Shown: positions 37,992 through 47,181 of the stretch, piece after piece
How positions within the stretch are numbered: position 1 is the stretch's first letter
Layout: the number at the start of each line of letters is the position of its first letter
The notes under the pieces: generated by a model
Told to the model about the DNA's origin: nothing
What the model saw: the letters and a program-made list of their open reading frames with translations, nothing else
Databases searched by the model: none
Position numbers and translations under genes: made by a program
Assembly: GCA_943846595.1 (NCBI GenBank)
Contig: OX044355.1
Location: 558,001-622,000, forward strand
Length of the DNA: 64,000 nt
DNA from: an uncultured Polaribacter sp.
GTDB lineage: Bacteria > Bacteroidota > Bacteroidia > Flavobacteriales > Flavobacteriaceae
Reading direction: 5' to 3'

Positions 37992-38321
37992 ATGTACATA
38001 TATAACGTAACCATAAATATTGATGAAAGTGTCCATAAAGATTGGCTTTCATGGATGCACACACACATTACTGAAGTATTGGATACCGGGCGTTTTTTAT
38101 CGGCAAAATTTACAGAAGTATTGGTAGAAGAAGATCTAGGCGGAAAAACATATTCGATACAATATACTGCAAATACAAGAAGTGATATAGACGATTATTA
38201 TCAATTTGACGCAGATCGATTGCAAAAAAAGAAACTTGCAAAATTTGCTAATAAAATGGTTCGTTTTAGTACCGAATTGAAAGTAATAAAGGAGTTTTTT
38301 CCAACCGCAATAAGCAATTAA
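37992..38321 (+). CDS. DUF4286 family protein
   Basis: A 109-residue cytosolic protein with the DUF4286 pattern: MYIYNVTINIDESVHKDWL at the start, then TEVLVEEDLGGKTYSIQY and a C-terminal helix. The role is unknown. In Bacteroidota it is often found next to rsmA, as here with a 3-base gap, which suggests co-translation and perhaps a link to ribosome maturation. That link is inference. Confidence 0.85.
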   Translation: MYIYNVTINIDESVHKDWLSWMHTHITEVLDTGRFLSAKFTEVLVEEDLGGKTYSIQYTANTRSDIDDYYQFDADRLQKKKLAKFANKMVRFSTELKVIKEFFPTAISN

Positions 38322-38324
38322 AAA

Positions 38325-39128
38325 ATGGACGTTAAAGCAAAGAAACATTTAGGGCAACATTTTTTAAAAGATGAAGAAATCGCAAAAGACATTGCAGACG
38401 CTTTAACTGAAAATGGTTACGAGAATGTGTTAGAAATTGGACCGGGTATGGGTGTTTTAACCAAATACTTATTAGAAAAAAAACCAAAAATTACGGTCAT
38501 GGAACTTGACCGAGAATCGGTTGCTTATTTGCATGGTACATTTCCAAACGAACACATAAAGCTAAATACCTCAAAAGAAAAATTTGAAATTATTGAAGGT
38601 GATTTTCTAAAATATGATTTGGCGTCTTTGTTTAACAAAAAGCAGACCGCAATTATCGGAAACTTTCCCTACAACATCTCTACCCAAATTGTTTTTAAAG
38701 CAATTGAGCACAGAGAATTTGTGCCAGAGTTTGCGGGCATGTTTCAAAAAGAAGTTGCCAAAAGAATTGCTGAAAAAGAAGGCAGCAAAGTCTACGGAAT
38801 TCTCTCAGTATTAACACAGGCATTCTTTGATGTAGAATATTTATTTACGGTACCTCCCATTGTTTTTGATCCTCCTCCAAAAGTAGATTCAGGAGTCATT
38901 CGTTTTATTAGAAAAAAGGATTATTCCCTTCCAGTAGACGAAAAATTATTTTTTAGAATTGTAAAAACAGCCTTTAATCAACGACGAAAAATGTTGCGTA
39001 CTAGCTTAAAAACCTTTAATCTTTCGGATTCTTTAAAAGAAGAGGTTATCTTCGCAAAACGTCCAGAACAATTATCTGTAAATGATTTTATAGAATTGAC
39101 GAAAAAACTCACAATCAATGGGATTTGA
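38325..39128 (+). CDS. rsmA: 16S rRNA dimethyladenosine transferase
   Basis: Dimethylates two adjacent adenines near the 3' end of 16S rRNA during small-subunit assembly. The SAM motif is [16 protein letters not shown], the target-base motif NFPYNIST (usually NLPYNIS), and the N-terminus [15 protein letters not shown] is typical. The length of 267 aa is standard. The last 11 bases overlap the start of mgtE, indicating translational coupling. Confidence 0.96.
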   Translation: MDVKAKKHLGQHFLKDEEIAKDIADALTENGYENVLEIGPGMGVLTKYLLEKKPKITVMELDRESVAYLHGTFPNEHIKLNTSKEKFEIIEGDFLKYDLASLFNKKQTAIIGNFPYNISTQIVFKAIEHREFVPEFAGMFQKEVAKRIAEKEGSKVYGILSVLTQAFFDVEYLFTVPPIVFDPPPKVDSGVIRFIRKKDYSLPVDEKLFFRIVKTAFNQRRKMLRTSLKTFNLSDSLKEEVIFAKRPEQLSVNDFIELTKKLTINGI

Positions 39129-40467
39129 AATTACAAATACACTTTTTGAAAACTTAACAATATACATCGACACTAAAAACGATGAAGCCATTAGTAGCCT
39201 TTTTGCTGAGGTACATTATGCAGATATTGCAGAAGTCTTAGATGAAATTAAGTTTGAAGAAGCGGTTTACATTATTAAACTTTTAGACAGTGAAACCACG
39301 GCTGCTGTTTTAATGGAAACAGACGAGGATACGCGTGAAAAAATTCTTAAAAACCTTACTGCAAAGGAAATTGCCGAAGAAATTGCCGAACTCGATTCGG
39401 ATGATGCGGCGGATATGATTGCAGAATTGCCCGAAGAAAGGCAAGAAGCGGTAATGTCTAAAATAGAAGACGAAGAGCATGTAAAAGAAATTGAAGAATT
39501 ACTAACCTATGATGAAAATTCTGCGGGTGGATTGATGGCCAAAGAATTGGTGCAAGTCAATGAAAACTGGACCGTTTTAAAATGCGTGAAAGAAATGCGG
39601 ATCCAAGCGGAAGAGGTAACTCGGGTGCATTCTATTTATGTTGTAGATGATAAAGGTAAATTAAAGGGCCGTTTGTCTTTAAAAGATTTATTGGTTGCTT
39701 CAACAAGAACACCAATCTCAGACATTTACATTCCAAAAGTAGATTTTGTAAACGTCATTGATGGGGCAGAAGATGTTGCAAATATTATGCGAAAATATGA
39801 TTTAGAAGCAATTCCGGTGGTCGATGATGATCAAATATTATTAGGAAGAATTACGATTGACGATATTGTAGATGTTATTAAAGAAGAAGCAGACAAAGAT
39901 TATCAAATGGCCGCAGGTATTACGCAGGATGTTGAAGCTGATGATAGTATTTTAGAGCTTACAAAGGCACGATTACCTTGGTTGTTTTTAGGATTGTTGG
40001 GAGGAATTGGTGCCTTTATTATTATGGAAGGTTTTCAAGATGTTTTTGAAAAATATGCCGCTTTGTTCTTTTTTACACCTTTAATTGCTGCTATGGCAGG
40101 AAATGTAGGTGTGCAGTCTTCTGCAATTATTGTGCAAGGACTTGCGAACGATGACATCAAAGGAAGTATCAATAGTCGTCTACTCAAAGAAATGCTCTTA
40201 GCGGCTCTAAATGGTGTTGTTTTAGCGCTATTTTTATTCCTATTTGTATGGCTCTCTCAAGGAAAAATAACCTTAGCAATTGCCATTTCTGTTTCGTTGG
40301 TTGTTGTCATTATTGTAGCAGGTTTAATAGGAACTTTTGTACCGCTATTTTTAAACAAAAGAGGGATTGATCCAGCCATTGCTACAGGACCTTTTATTAC
40401 AACGTCAAATGATATCTTCGGAATCTTGATTTATTTTATGATTGCTAAAATGATTTTAGTTATTTAA
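39118..40467 (+). CDS. mgtE: Magnesium transporter MgtE
   Basis: Gated Mg2+ channel of the inner membrane. The cytosolic N domain (residues 1-130, with [16 protein letters not shown]) is followed by two CBS domains (about 135-255), a plug helix and five membrane segments (about 285-449). The pore region contains [16 protein letters not shown]. The length of 449 aa is usual. It overlaps rsmA by 11 bases. Regulation is probably direct, by Mg2+ binding to the N and CBS domains. No riboswitch is seen. Confidence 0.96.
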   Translation: MGFEITNTLFENLTIYIDTKNDEAISSLFAEVHYADIAEVLDEIKFEEAVYIIKLLDSETTAAVLMETDEDTREKILKNLTAKEIAEEIAELDSDDAADMIAELPEERQEAVMSKIEDEEHVKEIEELLTYDENSAGGLMAKELVQVNENWTVLKCVKEMRIQAEEVTRVHSIYVVDDKGKLKGRLSLKDLLVASTRTPISDIYIPKVDFVNVIDGAEDVANIMRKYDLEAIPVVDDDQILLGRITIDDIVDVIKEEADKDYQMAAGITQDVEADDSILELTKARLPWLFLGLLGGIGAFIIMEGFQDVFEKYAALFFFTPLIAAMAGNVGVQSSAIIVQGLANDDIKGSINSRLLKEMLLAALNGVVLALFLFLFVWLSQGKITLAIAISVSLVVVIIVAGLIGTFVPLFLNKRGIDPAIATGPFITTSNDIFGILIYFMIAKMILVI

Positions 40468-40472
40468 AAAAA

Positions 40473-40645
40473 CCCATCAGTTTCCTGATGAGTATTTCTC
40501 TTTTTCAAAACCCACTTACTCCCGTTAAGTTTGATAGCAATTTATCCCATTGATAGGATAAAACTATTGTGAGCATTAATCACAATTTACAAATATAACA
40601 TAGGGGAATCGGTTTTTTCCACGGAAAAACACAGATAAAAGTGCG
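40473..40645. other. Hairpin-rich intergenic stretch
   Basis: The 196-base gap between mgtE and the response regulator holds several inverted repeats. CATCAG-TTTC-CTGATG (40475-40490) has a T run on its minus-strand side and could end minus-strand transcription. TTTATCC and GGATAAA flank an 8-nt loop (about 40542-40563). TTGTGA and TCACAA flank 7 nt (40567-40585). A TTTTTCC-AC-GGAAAAA palindrome follows (about 40613-40628). No open frame is present. It could be an untranslated RNA, a set of operators or a repeat scar. Confidence 0.4.
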
Positions 40646-40663
40646 GATTGCCGCAAAAACACA

Positions 40664-41341
40664 TTAATCGATCACACCCAACTCTTTCGCTTTTAAAACG
40701 AGGTCGGTATTATTATTTGCGCCCAAATCTGCTCTAAGGTTAGAAAGTTTGGTTTCAATAGAACGAAGCCGCATCAAAGTACCATCATTTTTAAGAATTA
40801 CGACCTCTAAATTACTAATCTTTGGTTGATTTGGCAACTCTTTTAAGATCTGAATCGCAACCTCATCCATTTGGATTTGAATAATAGTTCGTCTCATTAT
40901 TTTTTGGTGTACTTCATGCGAGTAATAAAAGTCATTTGACTGCATTTTTTCAATAGCATAACGAAGTTTAGCCACACCACATTTACTTTTTATTAAATAA
41001 GCATCTGGGTTTAAATTCTGGATGACATTATAGATTCTATTGGTCTCTACATGCCCAGTAATAACCCCTATTTTAATATCAATATTTTGATTTTTAAGTG
41101 CTTTAATAAGAGCTTCTCCACCGTCAAGCTTTGTGGCCTTAGTGCCATTGTCAAAACTTAAATCTGTAAAAACGATTTCAAATGGACGGTCGTTTTTGTG
41201 TTTTAAAATCAAGTCAAGAGCGGCATCACAGGTATTGGTTGTAACAACGTCGAAGTTTCCAATTTTTGTTAAAGAATATAAAATTCTTAGAATCACTAAT
41301 TGATGATCATCAACAATTAATATTCTTTTTTTAGGCGCCAT
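40664..41341 (-). CDS. Orphan response regulator
   Basis: A receiver domain (residues 1-125) with the acidic pair in ILIVDDHQ, the phospho-acceptor Asp in VFTDLSFDNG, Thr in GVITGH and Lys in LIKSK. The C-terminal 90 residues end in RSIETKLSNLRADLG and NTDLVLKAKELGVI, like the recognition helix and end of a NarL/LuxR domain, but the first half of that domain is diverged. The ATG at 41341 (MAPKKRILIV) is preferred over the frame start at 41470, which would overlap the upstream gene. No histidine kinase gene is in the window. Confidence 0.85.
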   Translation of the reverse strand: MAPKKRILIVDDHQLVILRILYSLTKIGNFDVVTTNTCDAALDLILKHKNDRPFEIVFTDLSFDNGTKATKLDGGEALIKALKNQNIDIKIGVITGHVETNRIYNVIQNLNPDAYLIKSKCGVAKLRYAIEKMQSNDFYYSHEVHQKIMRRTIIQIQMDEVAIQILKELPNQPKISNLEVVILKNDGTLMRLRSIETKLSNLRADLGANNNTDLVLKAKELGVID

Positions 41342-41442
41342 ACTGAGGGAGTTTCGTTTTTCTTTAACTATTTTTAAAAATAAGGCAGTCAAGAAACCGT
41401 AAGAACTATAAATTAAAAAAATCAGCTTAAATAACAAATGAT

Positions 41443-41970
41443 TTATTGCATTTTTTGAAACAAATCCCATAAAACAACACCCGTAGTAACAGAAATATTT
41501 AAAGAATGTTTGGTTCCTAATTGAGGTATTTCAATGCATAAATCAGATGCATTCACAACTTCTTGCTGAACCCCTTTCACTTCATTTCCCATGACAATTG
41601 CATAGATTTCTCCCTTTATTGGCTGAAATGTATCTAGCTTTGTGCTATTTTCTGCTTGCTCTATTGCCAACACATTCACTTTTGCTTCTTTCAATTTTTT
41701 AATCAATGAAAGAGTATCTTCTACATACTCCCAGGCAACAGACTCGGTTGCCCCTAAAGCAGTTCTGTGTATGTCTTTGTTAGGGGGTGTTGCAGTAATG
41801 CCACACAAATATATTTTCTCTATTAAAAAAGCATCTGAGGTTCTAAAGACAGAGCCGATATTATTCAAACTCCTAATATTATCCAAAACGACAATTAAAG
41901 GTGTTTTCGGGGTTGTTTTAAACTCCGCTACGGTAATTCTATTTAACTCGTTATTCTTTAGTTTTCTCAT
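41443..41970 (-). CDS. SpoU/TrmH-family RNA 2'-O-methyltransferase
   Basis: A 175-residue SPOUT enzyme that methylates a ribose in tRNA or rRNA. The conserved motifs are LDNIRSLNNIGSVFRTSDAF (motif 1), IVMGNEVKGVQQEV (motif 2) and IEIPQLGTKHSLNISVT (motif 3), which form the SAM-binding knot. It lies directly upstream of the response regulator on the same strand, so the two may share a transcript. The target nucleotide cannot be told from the sequence. Confidence 0.92.
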   Translation of the reverse strand: MRKLKNNELNRITVAEFKTTPKTPLIVVLDNIRSLNNIGSVFRTSDAFLIEKIYLCGITATPPNKDIHRTALGATESVAWEYVEDTLSLIKKLKEAKVNVLAIEQAENSTKLDTFQPIKGEIYAIVMGNEVKGVQQEVVNASDLCIEIPQLGTKHSLNISVTTGVVLWDLFQKMQ

Positions 41971-41979
41971 AAAAAATTA

Positions 41980-41987
41980 TATCTTTA
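41980..41987 (+). promoter_or_regulatory. Weak -7 promoter box of mutS
   Basis: TATCTTTA differs from TAnnTTTG only in the last base. It lies 47 nt before the TTG start of mutS. Confidence 0.35.
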
Positions 41988-42034
41988 AACGCGAATATGT
42001 ACCCTCACAAAACTAACTGAAAATTTCCAAAAAA

Positions 42035-44665
42035 TTGGCAAAAAGCACTCCAAAAAAGGTAACTCCGTTAATGAAACAATACAATGCTATCAAGGTGAAG
42101 TATCCAGATGCAATGTTATTGTTTCGAGTAGGTGATTTTTACGAAACCTTCGGTGAAGACGCTAAAAAAGCAGCACATGTTTTAGGGATTATTCTCACAA
42201 AAAGAGGTGCTGGTAGCGAAACGGAAACCGCTTTAGCGGGCTTTCCACACCATTCTTTAAATACCTATTTACCAAAATTAGTCAAAGCAGGAATGCGGGT
42301 TGCTATTTGTGATCAATTGGAAGATCCAAAAATGACAAAAACCATTGTAAAGAGAGGTGTTACCGAACTGGTAACCCCGGGAGTCTCTTTAAATGATGAA
42401 GTCCTACACACCAAAACAAACAATTTTTTAGCGGCGGTTCATTTTGATACTTCAACACGCTCAGCAACAAAAAAACAACTTGGAATCTCGTTTTTAGACA
42501 TTTCAACTGGCGAATATTTAACCGCACAAGGAAACACCGAATATATCGACAAATTATTGCAGAACTTCAATCCAAGTGAGATCCTAGTCCAAAAACAACA
42601 CAAACAACAATTCTTAGAGCTTTTTGAAAACAGGTATTACACGTTTTATCTAGACGACTGGATTTTTCAACCAGAATATGCCCAAGAAACACTTCAAAAT
42701 CACTTTGATGTTAAAAGCCTAAAAGGTTTTGGGGTTCAGGATTTAAAACACGGAATTATCGCAGCAGGCGCTGTGCTATATTATTTATCGGAAACACAAC
42801 ATAAGCAACTCAAACACATTCAAGCAATCAGTAGAATTGCGGAAGATAATTATGTTTGGATGGATCGTTTTACGGTTCGGAACCTGGAATTGTATGCGCC
42901 AAATTCTGTGAATGCGATCACCCTTCTAAATGTCATTGATAAAACAATTTCCCCAATGGGAGGACGTTTACTTAAACGATGGTTGGCCCTTCCATTAAAG
43001 AAGATTGAGGCCGTTAAAAATCGCCATGAACTCGTAAAGTTTTTTATAGACTCTGAATCCTTTTCAGAAATCGTAAGCTATCAATTAAAACAAATTTCCG
43101 ATTTAGAAAGGTTGATTTCCAAAGTAGCAACCACAAAAGCATCCCCTCGAGAAATTGTCTTATTAAAAAACTCATTAAAAGCAATTTTACCCATAAAATA
43201 TGCCGCTGAAAAAAGCAACAATAAAACAGTAAAAGAACTCGGAAATCAATTGCATACTTGCGAGGCGTTAATTGCAAAGATTACTCAAACACTTTTCGAT
43301 GACGCACCTGTAAATATCAATAAAGGAAATGCCATAGCTACTGGAGTACACCAAGAGTTGGACAATTTGCGAGCCATTTCCAGTTCAGGGAAACAGTATT
43401 TAGATCAAATGCTAAAAAAAGAAACCGAAAACACCGGAATCTCTAGTTTAAAAATTGCGTTTAACAACGTTTTTGGATATTATATTGAAGTTAGAAACAC
43501 ACACAAAGACAAAGTTCCAGCAACTTGGATTCGAAAACAAACCTTAGTCAATGCAGAGCGCTATATTACCGAAGAATTAAAAGAATACGAATCTAAAATA
43601 CTGGGTGCAGAGGAAAAAATTCAGAAAATAGAGCAGGATCTTTTTGCTCAATTATTACAAAATATCATTCAATTTGTACAAAAAGTGCAAGAAAACGCAC
43701 AAATTGTTGCAAAAATAGACTGTTTATTGTCTTTTTCTGTTTTAGCAATTGACAACAATTATGTGCGTCCACAAATGGATGAATCTACCGATTTGGAAAT
43801 TAAAAACGGAAGACATCCCGTGATTGAAAAACAATTGCCCATCGATCAAAATTACATTGCCAACGATGTGGTGCTCAATCGAAATCAACAACAAATTATT
43901 ATGATTACAGGACCCAACATGTCAGGTAAATCTGCCATTCTAAGGCAAACCGCTTTGATCGTTTTGTTGGCACAAATGGGAAGCTATGTCCCTGCACAAA
44001 ATGCAAAAATAGGAATTGTAGATAAAATTTTCACTAGAGTAGGGGCCAGTGATAATATTTCTATGGGCGAATCTACCTTTATGGTTGAAATGAACGAGAC
44101 AGCCTCTATTCTTAATAATATTTCTGAACGTAGTTTGGTTTTATTGGATGAAATTGGCCGAGGAACCTCTACCTATGATGGTATTTCAATTGCTTGGGCC
44201 ATTTCAGAATTCCTACACGAACACCCTTCGAAAGCAAAAACACTCTTTGCAACGCATTATCATGAGTTGAATGAAATGACCGCTACTTTTGAGCGCATTA
44301 AAAACTTCAATGTGTCTGTAAAAGAACTCAAAGACAGTATTGTGTTCTTGCGGAAATTGGTAGCTGGCGGAAGCAACCATAGTTTTGGAATTCATGTTGC
44401 AAAACTTGCAGGAATGCCAAATGTAGTCATTCATAGAGCGAATAAAATATTGGAAAAGCTTGAAAAAAACAATAAAAACGCCGAAGTAAAAGAAGTCCTA
44501 AAACAAGCGCAACATGAAGAAATGCAACTGAGCTTTTTTCAATTAGACGACCCGCTATTAGAAAACATCAAAGAGGAAATATTAGCCACCAATATTGATG
44601 CGCTAACACCTATTGAAGCGCTAATGAAATTGAATGAGATTAAAAGAATGCTAACAAAAGACTGA
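42035..44665 (+). CDS. mutS: DNA mismatch repair protein MutS
   Basis: Recognises mismatches and recruits MutL. The mismatch-reading Phe-x-Glu lies in FRVGDFYETFGEDA. The ATPase has Walker A GPNMSGKS (about residue 626), a Walker B ending in LLDEIGRGTSTYDG, and the FATHYHEL segment. At 876 aa it is a full-length MutS I. The start is the TTG at 42035, giving MAKSTPKKVTPLMKQYNAIK, which fits the family. No in-frame ATG fits better. Confidence 0.97.
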   Translation: MAKSTPKKVTPLMKQYNAIKVKYPDAMLLFRVGDFYETFGEDAKKAAHVLGIILTKRGAGSETETALAGFPHHSLNTYLPKLVKAGMRVAICDQLEDPKMTKTIVKRGVTELVTPGVSLNDEVLHTKTNNFLAAVHFDTSTRSATKKQLGISFLDISTGEYLTAQGNTEYIDKLLQNFNPSEILVQKQHKQQFLELFENRYYTFYLDDWIFQPEYAQETLQNHFDVKSLKGFGVQDLKHGIIAAGAVLYYLSETQHKQLKHIQAISRIAEDNYVWMDRFTVRNLELYAPNSVNAITLLNVIDKTISPMGGRLLKRWLALPLKKIEAVKNRHELVKFFIDSESFSEIVSYQLKQISDLERLISKVATTKASPREIVLLKNSLKAILPIKYAAEKSNNKTVKELGNQLHTCEALIAKITQTLFDDAPVNINKGNAIATGVHQELDNLRAISSSGKQYLDQMLKKETENTGISSLKIAFNNVFGYYIEVRNTHKDKVPATWIRKQTLVNAERYITEELKEYESKILGAEEKIQKIEQDLFAQLLQNIIQFVQKVQENAQIVAKIDCLLSFSVLAIDNNYVRPQMDESTDLEIKNGRHPVIEKQLPIDQNYIANDVVLNRNQQQIIMITGPNMSGKSAILRQTALIVLLAQMGSYVPAQNAKIGIVDKIFTRVGASDNISMGESTFMVEMNETASILNNISERSLVLLDEIGRGTSTYDGISIAWAISEFLHEHPSKAKTLFATHYHELNEMTATFERIKNFNVSVKELKDSIVFLRKLVAGGSNHSFGIHVAKLAGMPNVVIHRANKILEKLEKNNKNAEVKEVLKQAQHEEMQLSFFQLDDPLLENIKEEILATNIDALTPIEALMKLNEIKRMLTKD

Positions 44666-44715
44666 TTTTAATTTTTCATAATGATTACTTTCACTTTTTT
44701 TAAGCAGTTTTTTTC

Positions 44716-44723
44716 TATCTTTG
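44716..44723 (+). promoter_or_regulatory. -7 promoter box just before tatA
   Basis: TATCTTTG ends 7 nt before the ATG at 44731. It predicts a leaderless or nearly leaderless tatA transcript, independent of mutS. Confidence 0.6.
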
Positions 44724-44730
44724 TCAGCAG

Positions 44731-45012
44731 ATGAAAACAACTTTTTTATTTATTGGAGGTCCAGAAATCTTTGTGATTTTATTGATTGTCGTGATGGTTT
44801 TTGGCGCAGACAAAATACCCGAAATCGCGAGAGGTTTAGGAAAAGGAATTCGTCAAGTAAAAGACGCAACGAATGAGATTAAGAAAGAAATTAATGACAG
44901 CGCAAAAAATCAAGGAATTGATACTGATTTGGTCAAGGACATTAAAAAAGAAATTGATACTGTAAAAAGCAATGTTGACGATTTTACAGGGCCTATTAAG
45001 CGCAATTTTTAA
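44731..45012 (+). CDS. tatA: Twin-arginine translocase subunit TatA/TatE
   Basis: A pore-forming subunit for export of folded proteins. The single membrane segment (about residues 8-24, IFVILLIVVMVFGADKIPE) leads into the amphipathic helix IARGLGKGIRQVKDATNEI, and a charged tail follows. The product is 93 aa. No tatC is adjacent. A second TatA-type gene lies at 59555 in this window. Confidence 0.92.
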   Translation: MKTTFLFIGGPEIFVILLIVVMVFGADKIPEIARGLGKGIRQVKDATNEIKKEINDSAKNQGIDTDLVKDIKKEIDTVKSNVDDFTGPIKRNF

Positions 45013-45055
45013 ATTTTATTTTATCCCTTCTTACTTTTAATAATAGCATAAAAAG

Positions 45056-45694
45056 CTATTTCACACGACTTATTGTCAATCCATCTCGTATCGGCAACAT
45101 AACAGTTTCTAGACGATCATCTGTGTTCAATAAAGTGTTGTACGCTTGTAATGCAATTGTATCCACATCTTTCTCATCTGATTTTTCTGCAACCTTGCCA
45201 TACCAAAGCACATTGTCTGATAATATAATCCCGCCAGAATTCATTTTATCGATAATTAAATGAAAATAGTTGGTATAATTCGATTTGTCGGCATCAATAA
45301 AAACCAAATCAAATTTTTGGTGGAGCGTTGGTATAATTTCTAGAGCGTTCCCAACATAAGATTTCAACTGTTTTGTATACCTCGATTTGTTAAAATATTT
45401 TTGCTGTAACTCTGTCAACTCTTCATTGCTGTCAATTGTAAAAAGCGTCCCATCCTTTGGCAACCCCTCAGCAATAGAAAGTGCAGAATATCCTGTAAAG
45501 GTCCCGATCTCTAAAACGTTTTTAGGCTGAATTAATTTAGAAATCATCGACAAAATACGTCCTTGATATGCGCCACTAATCATTCTTGGATTCAGCACTT
45601 TTTGCCAAGTTTCTTTAGTGAGTTCTTGAAGAATTTTAGGTTCTTCTTGCGAGTGTGCAACTACATAATTGTCTATATTCTCTGGTAAAAACAT
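45056..45694 (-). CDS. Class I O-methyltransferase
   Basis: A SAM-dependent methyltransferase of the caffeoyl-CoA/catechol O-methyltransferase type, 212 aa. The SAM motif is VLEIGTFTGYSALSIAEGLP and the metal-site segment is LVFIDADKSNYTNYF, followed by LSDNVLWYGKV. The substrate is unknown. Bacterial members act on small phenolics or on tRNA. It is convergent with tatA and 40 bases downstream of the NTF2-like gene. Confidence 0.92.
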   Translation of the reverse strand: MFLPENIDNYVVAHSQEEPKILQELTKETWQKVLNPRMISGAYQGRILSMISKLIQPKNVLEIGTFTGYSALSIAEGLPKDGTLFTIDSNEELTELQQKYFNKSRYTKQLKSYVGNALEIIPTLHQKFDLVFIDADKSNYTNYFHLIIDKMNSGGIILSDNVLWYGKVAEKSDEKDVDTIALQAYNTLLNTDDRLETVMLPIRDGLTISRVK

Positions 45695-45734
45695 GCGCTA
45701 TCATCTTAATTTTTTAAAGGGAGGAAATATACTA

Positions 45735-46208
45735 CTATTTTTGATTTTGAAGCGCTTTACAATTGGTTCTTCTTCGCATATCAATGAGGTAGGTAATTTG
45801 CCAGAGACCATTGTTATTAAAGAGTTGAAATGAATTGGCTCCGCAGTGACTAAAAGTACCGTTAAAGTAAAACTCATAAGGAGTCCAAACAGATGCTAAA
45901 TTTCCATCTATCTGAACATTTATAGCGAGTAATTTTTCAAAATAAACATGTTTAGGATCTTTAGCTGCAATACCTGTCAATAGTTTCGTTTTTGCCTCCG
46001 TTACTAAAATCTTCTTTCCTTTTTGAGTAGTCGTTGTTTGAATTTTTATGTCTTTATGAAATGTTTTTGAAACAACAGCGCTGTCTCCTTTATGAAGCCC
46101 CTTAAAAAAAGTAGCAATCACCTCTCTAATGGCCTCTTCTTCAATGTTTTTTTGCGCAGTAATTGTAAAGACAAAAAAGAACATGAAGTAGGATAGGAAT
46201 AATTTCAT
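45735..46208 (-). CDS. Secreted NTF2-like protein
   Basis: A 157-residue protein with a signal peptide (cleavage near FTITAQ, residue 18) and an NTF2-like (SnoaL/DUF4440-type) cone fold: IREVIATFFKGLHKGDSAVV, later VQIDGNLASVWTPYEFYFNG and WQITYLIDMRRR. Such domains bind small ligands or act as accessory domains. The role is unknown. Confidence 0.82.
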   Translation of the reverse strand: MKLFLSYFMFFFVFTITAQKNIEEEAIREVIATFFKGLHKGDSAVVSKTFHKDIKIQTTTTQKGKKILVTEAKTKLLTGIAAKDPKHVYFEKLLAINVQIDGNLASVWTPYEFYFNGTFSHCGANSFQLFNNNGLWQITYLIDMRRRTNCKALQNQK

Positions 46209-46351
46209 CAGTAAAGTTTAATGTTTTATTTGCTAAAATTACACAAAAAGAAAGAAAGAAAAAATAAATGCCTTCTTTTGACTCAAAAAATAATGCTACT
46301 AATATCGCAGTTTATTTAGTACTTTTACCTCTTAAAATATACCCTAAAAAT

Positions 46352-47170
46352 ATGTCTGTAGCAAAAAAACAGTACAAGAGAGTTACCGTGAAATCTTTGA
46401 TTGACATGAAGGCAAATGGAGAAAAAATTTCAATGTTAACGGCCTATGATTATACCATGGCAAAAATTGTTGACGGTGCAGGAATTGATGTAATTCTTGT
46501 TGGAGACTCCGCCTCCAATGTAATGGCAGGTCATGAAACAACATTGCCAATTACCTTAGATCAAATGATCTATCACGCAAGTTCTGTTGTCAGAGGGATT
46601 GATCGTTGTTTGGTGGTGGTAGATTTGCCTTTTGGGAGCTACCAGTCAGATCCTAAAGAGGCATTGCGTTCTGCGATTCGTATTATGAAAGAATCTGGCG
46701 GACATTCTATAAAAATGGAAGGTGGAAAAGAAATTAAAGAGTCGATCAAACGAATCTTAAATGCTGGAATCCCAGTCATGGGGCACTTGGGTTTAACCCC
46801 TCAATCCATCTATAAATTTGGAACCTATACCGTAAGAGCCAAAGAAGAAGAAGAAGCTGAAAAATTATTGGAAGACGCGTTAATGTTAGAGCGAATTGGT
46901 TGCTTTTCAATAGTACTCGAAAAAGTACCCGCAAAATTAGCACAAAAAGTGGCAGATGCACTCAACATTCCAGTGATCGGAATTGGTGCAGGAAATGGTG
47001 TTGATGGACAGGTGCTAGTAACCCATGATATGATTGGAATGACGCACGAATTTCACCCTCGTTTTTTAAGACGCTATTTAGATTTATATGCTGAAATGAC
47101 CGGGGCTTTTGAAAACTACATCACCGATGTAAAAAGCGGTGATTTCCCAAACAAAAAAGAGCAATATTAA
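46352..47170 (+). CDS. panB: 3-methyl-2-oxobutanoate hydroxymethyltransferase
   Basis: First committed step of pantothenate (coenzyme A) synthesis, making ketopantoate. The Mg2+ and substrate segment is [20 protein letters not shown], with later [12 protein letters not shown] and [19 protein letters not shown]. The frame is open from 46268, but the ATG at 46352 gives the standard start [20 protein letters not shown] and a normal 272 aa. It is followed after 11 bases by a hydroxyacid dehydrogenase. The other pan genes are not here. Confidence 0.95.
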   Translation: MSVAKKQYKRVTVKSLIDMKANGEKISMLTAYDYTMAKIVDGAGIDVILVGDSASNVMAGHETTLPITLDQMIYHASSVVRGIDRCLVVVDLPFGSYQSDPKEALRSAIRIMKESGGHSIKMEGGKEIKESIKRILNAGIPVMGHLGLTPQSIYKFGTYTVRAKEEEEAEKLLEDALMLERIGCFSIVLEKVPAKLAQKVADALNIPVIGIGAGNGVDGQVLVTHDMIGMTHEFHPRFLRRYLDLYAEMTGAFENYITDVKSGDFPNKKEQY

Positions 47171-47181
47171 AAGAACTTCTA

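Noticed and set aside
40567-40585. TTGTGA-N7-TCACAA as a CRP binding site.
   Set aside because: The spacing is 7, where CRP sites need 6, and no CRP-regulated gene is evident, so it is reported only as a hairpin.
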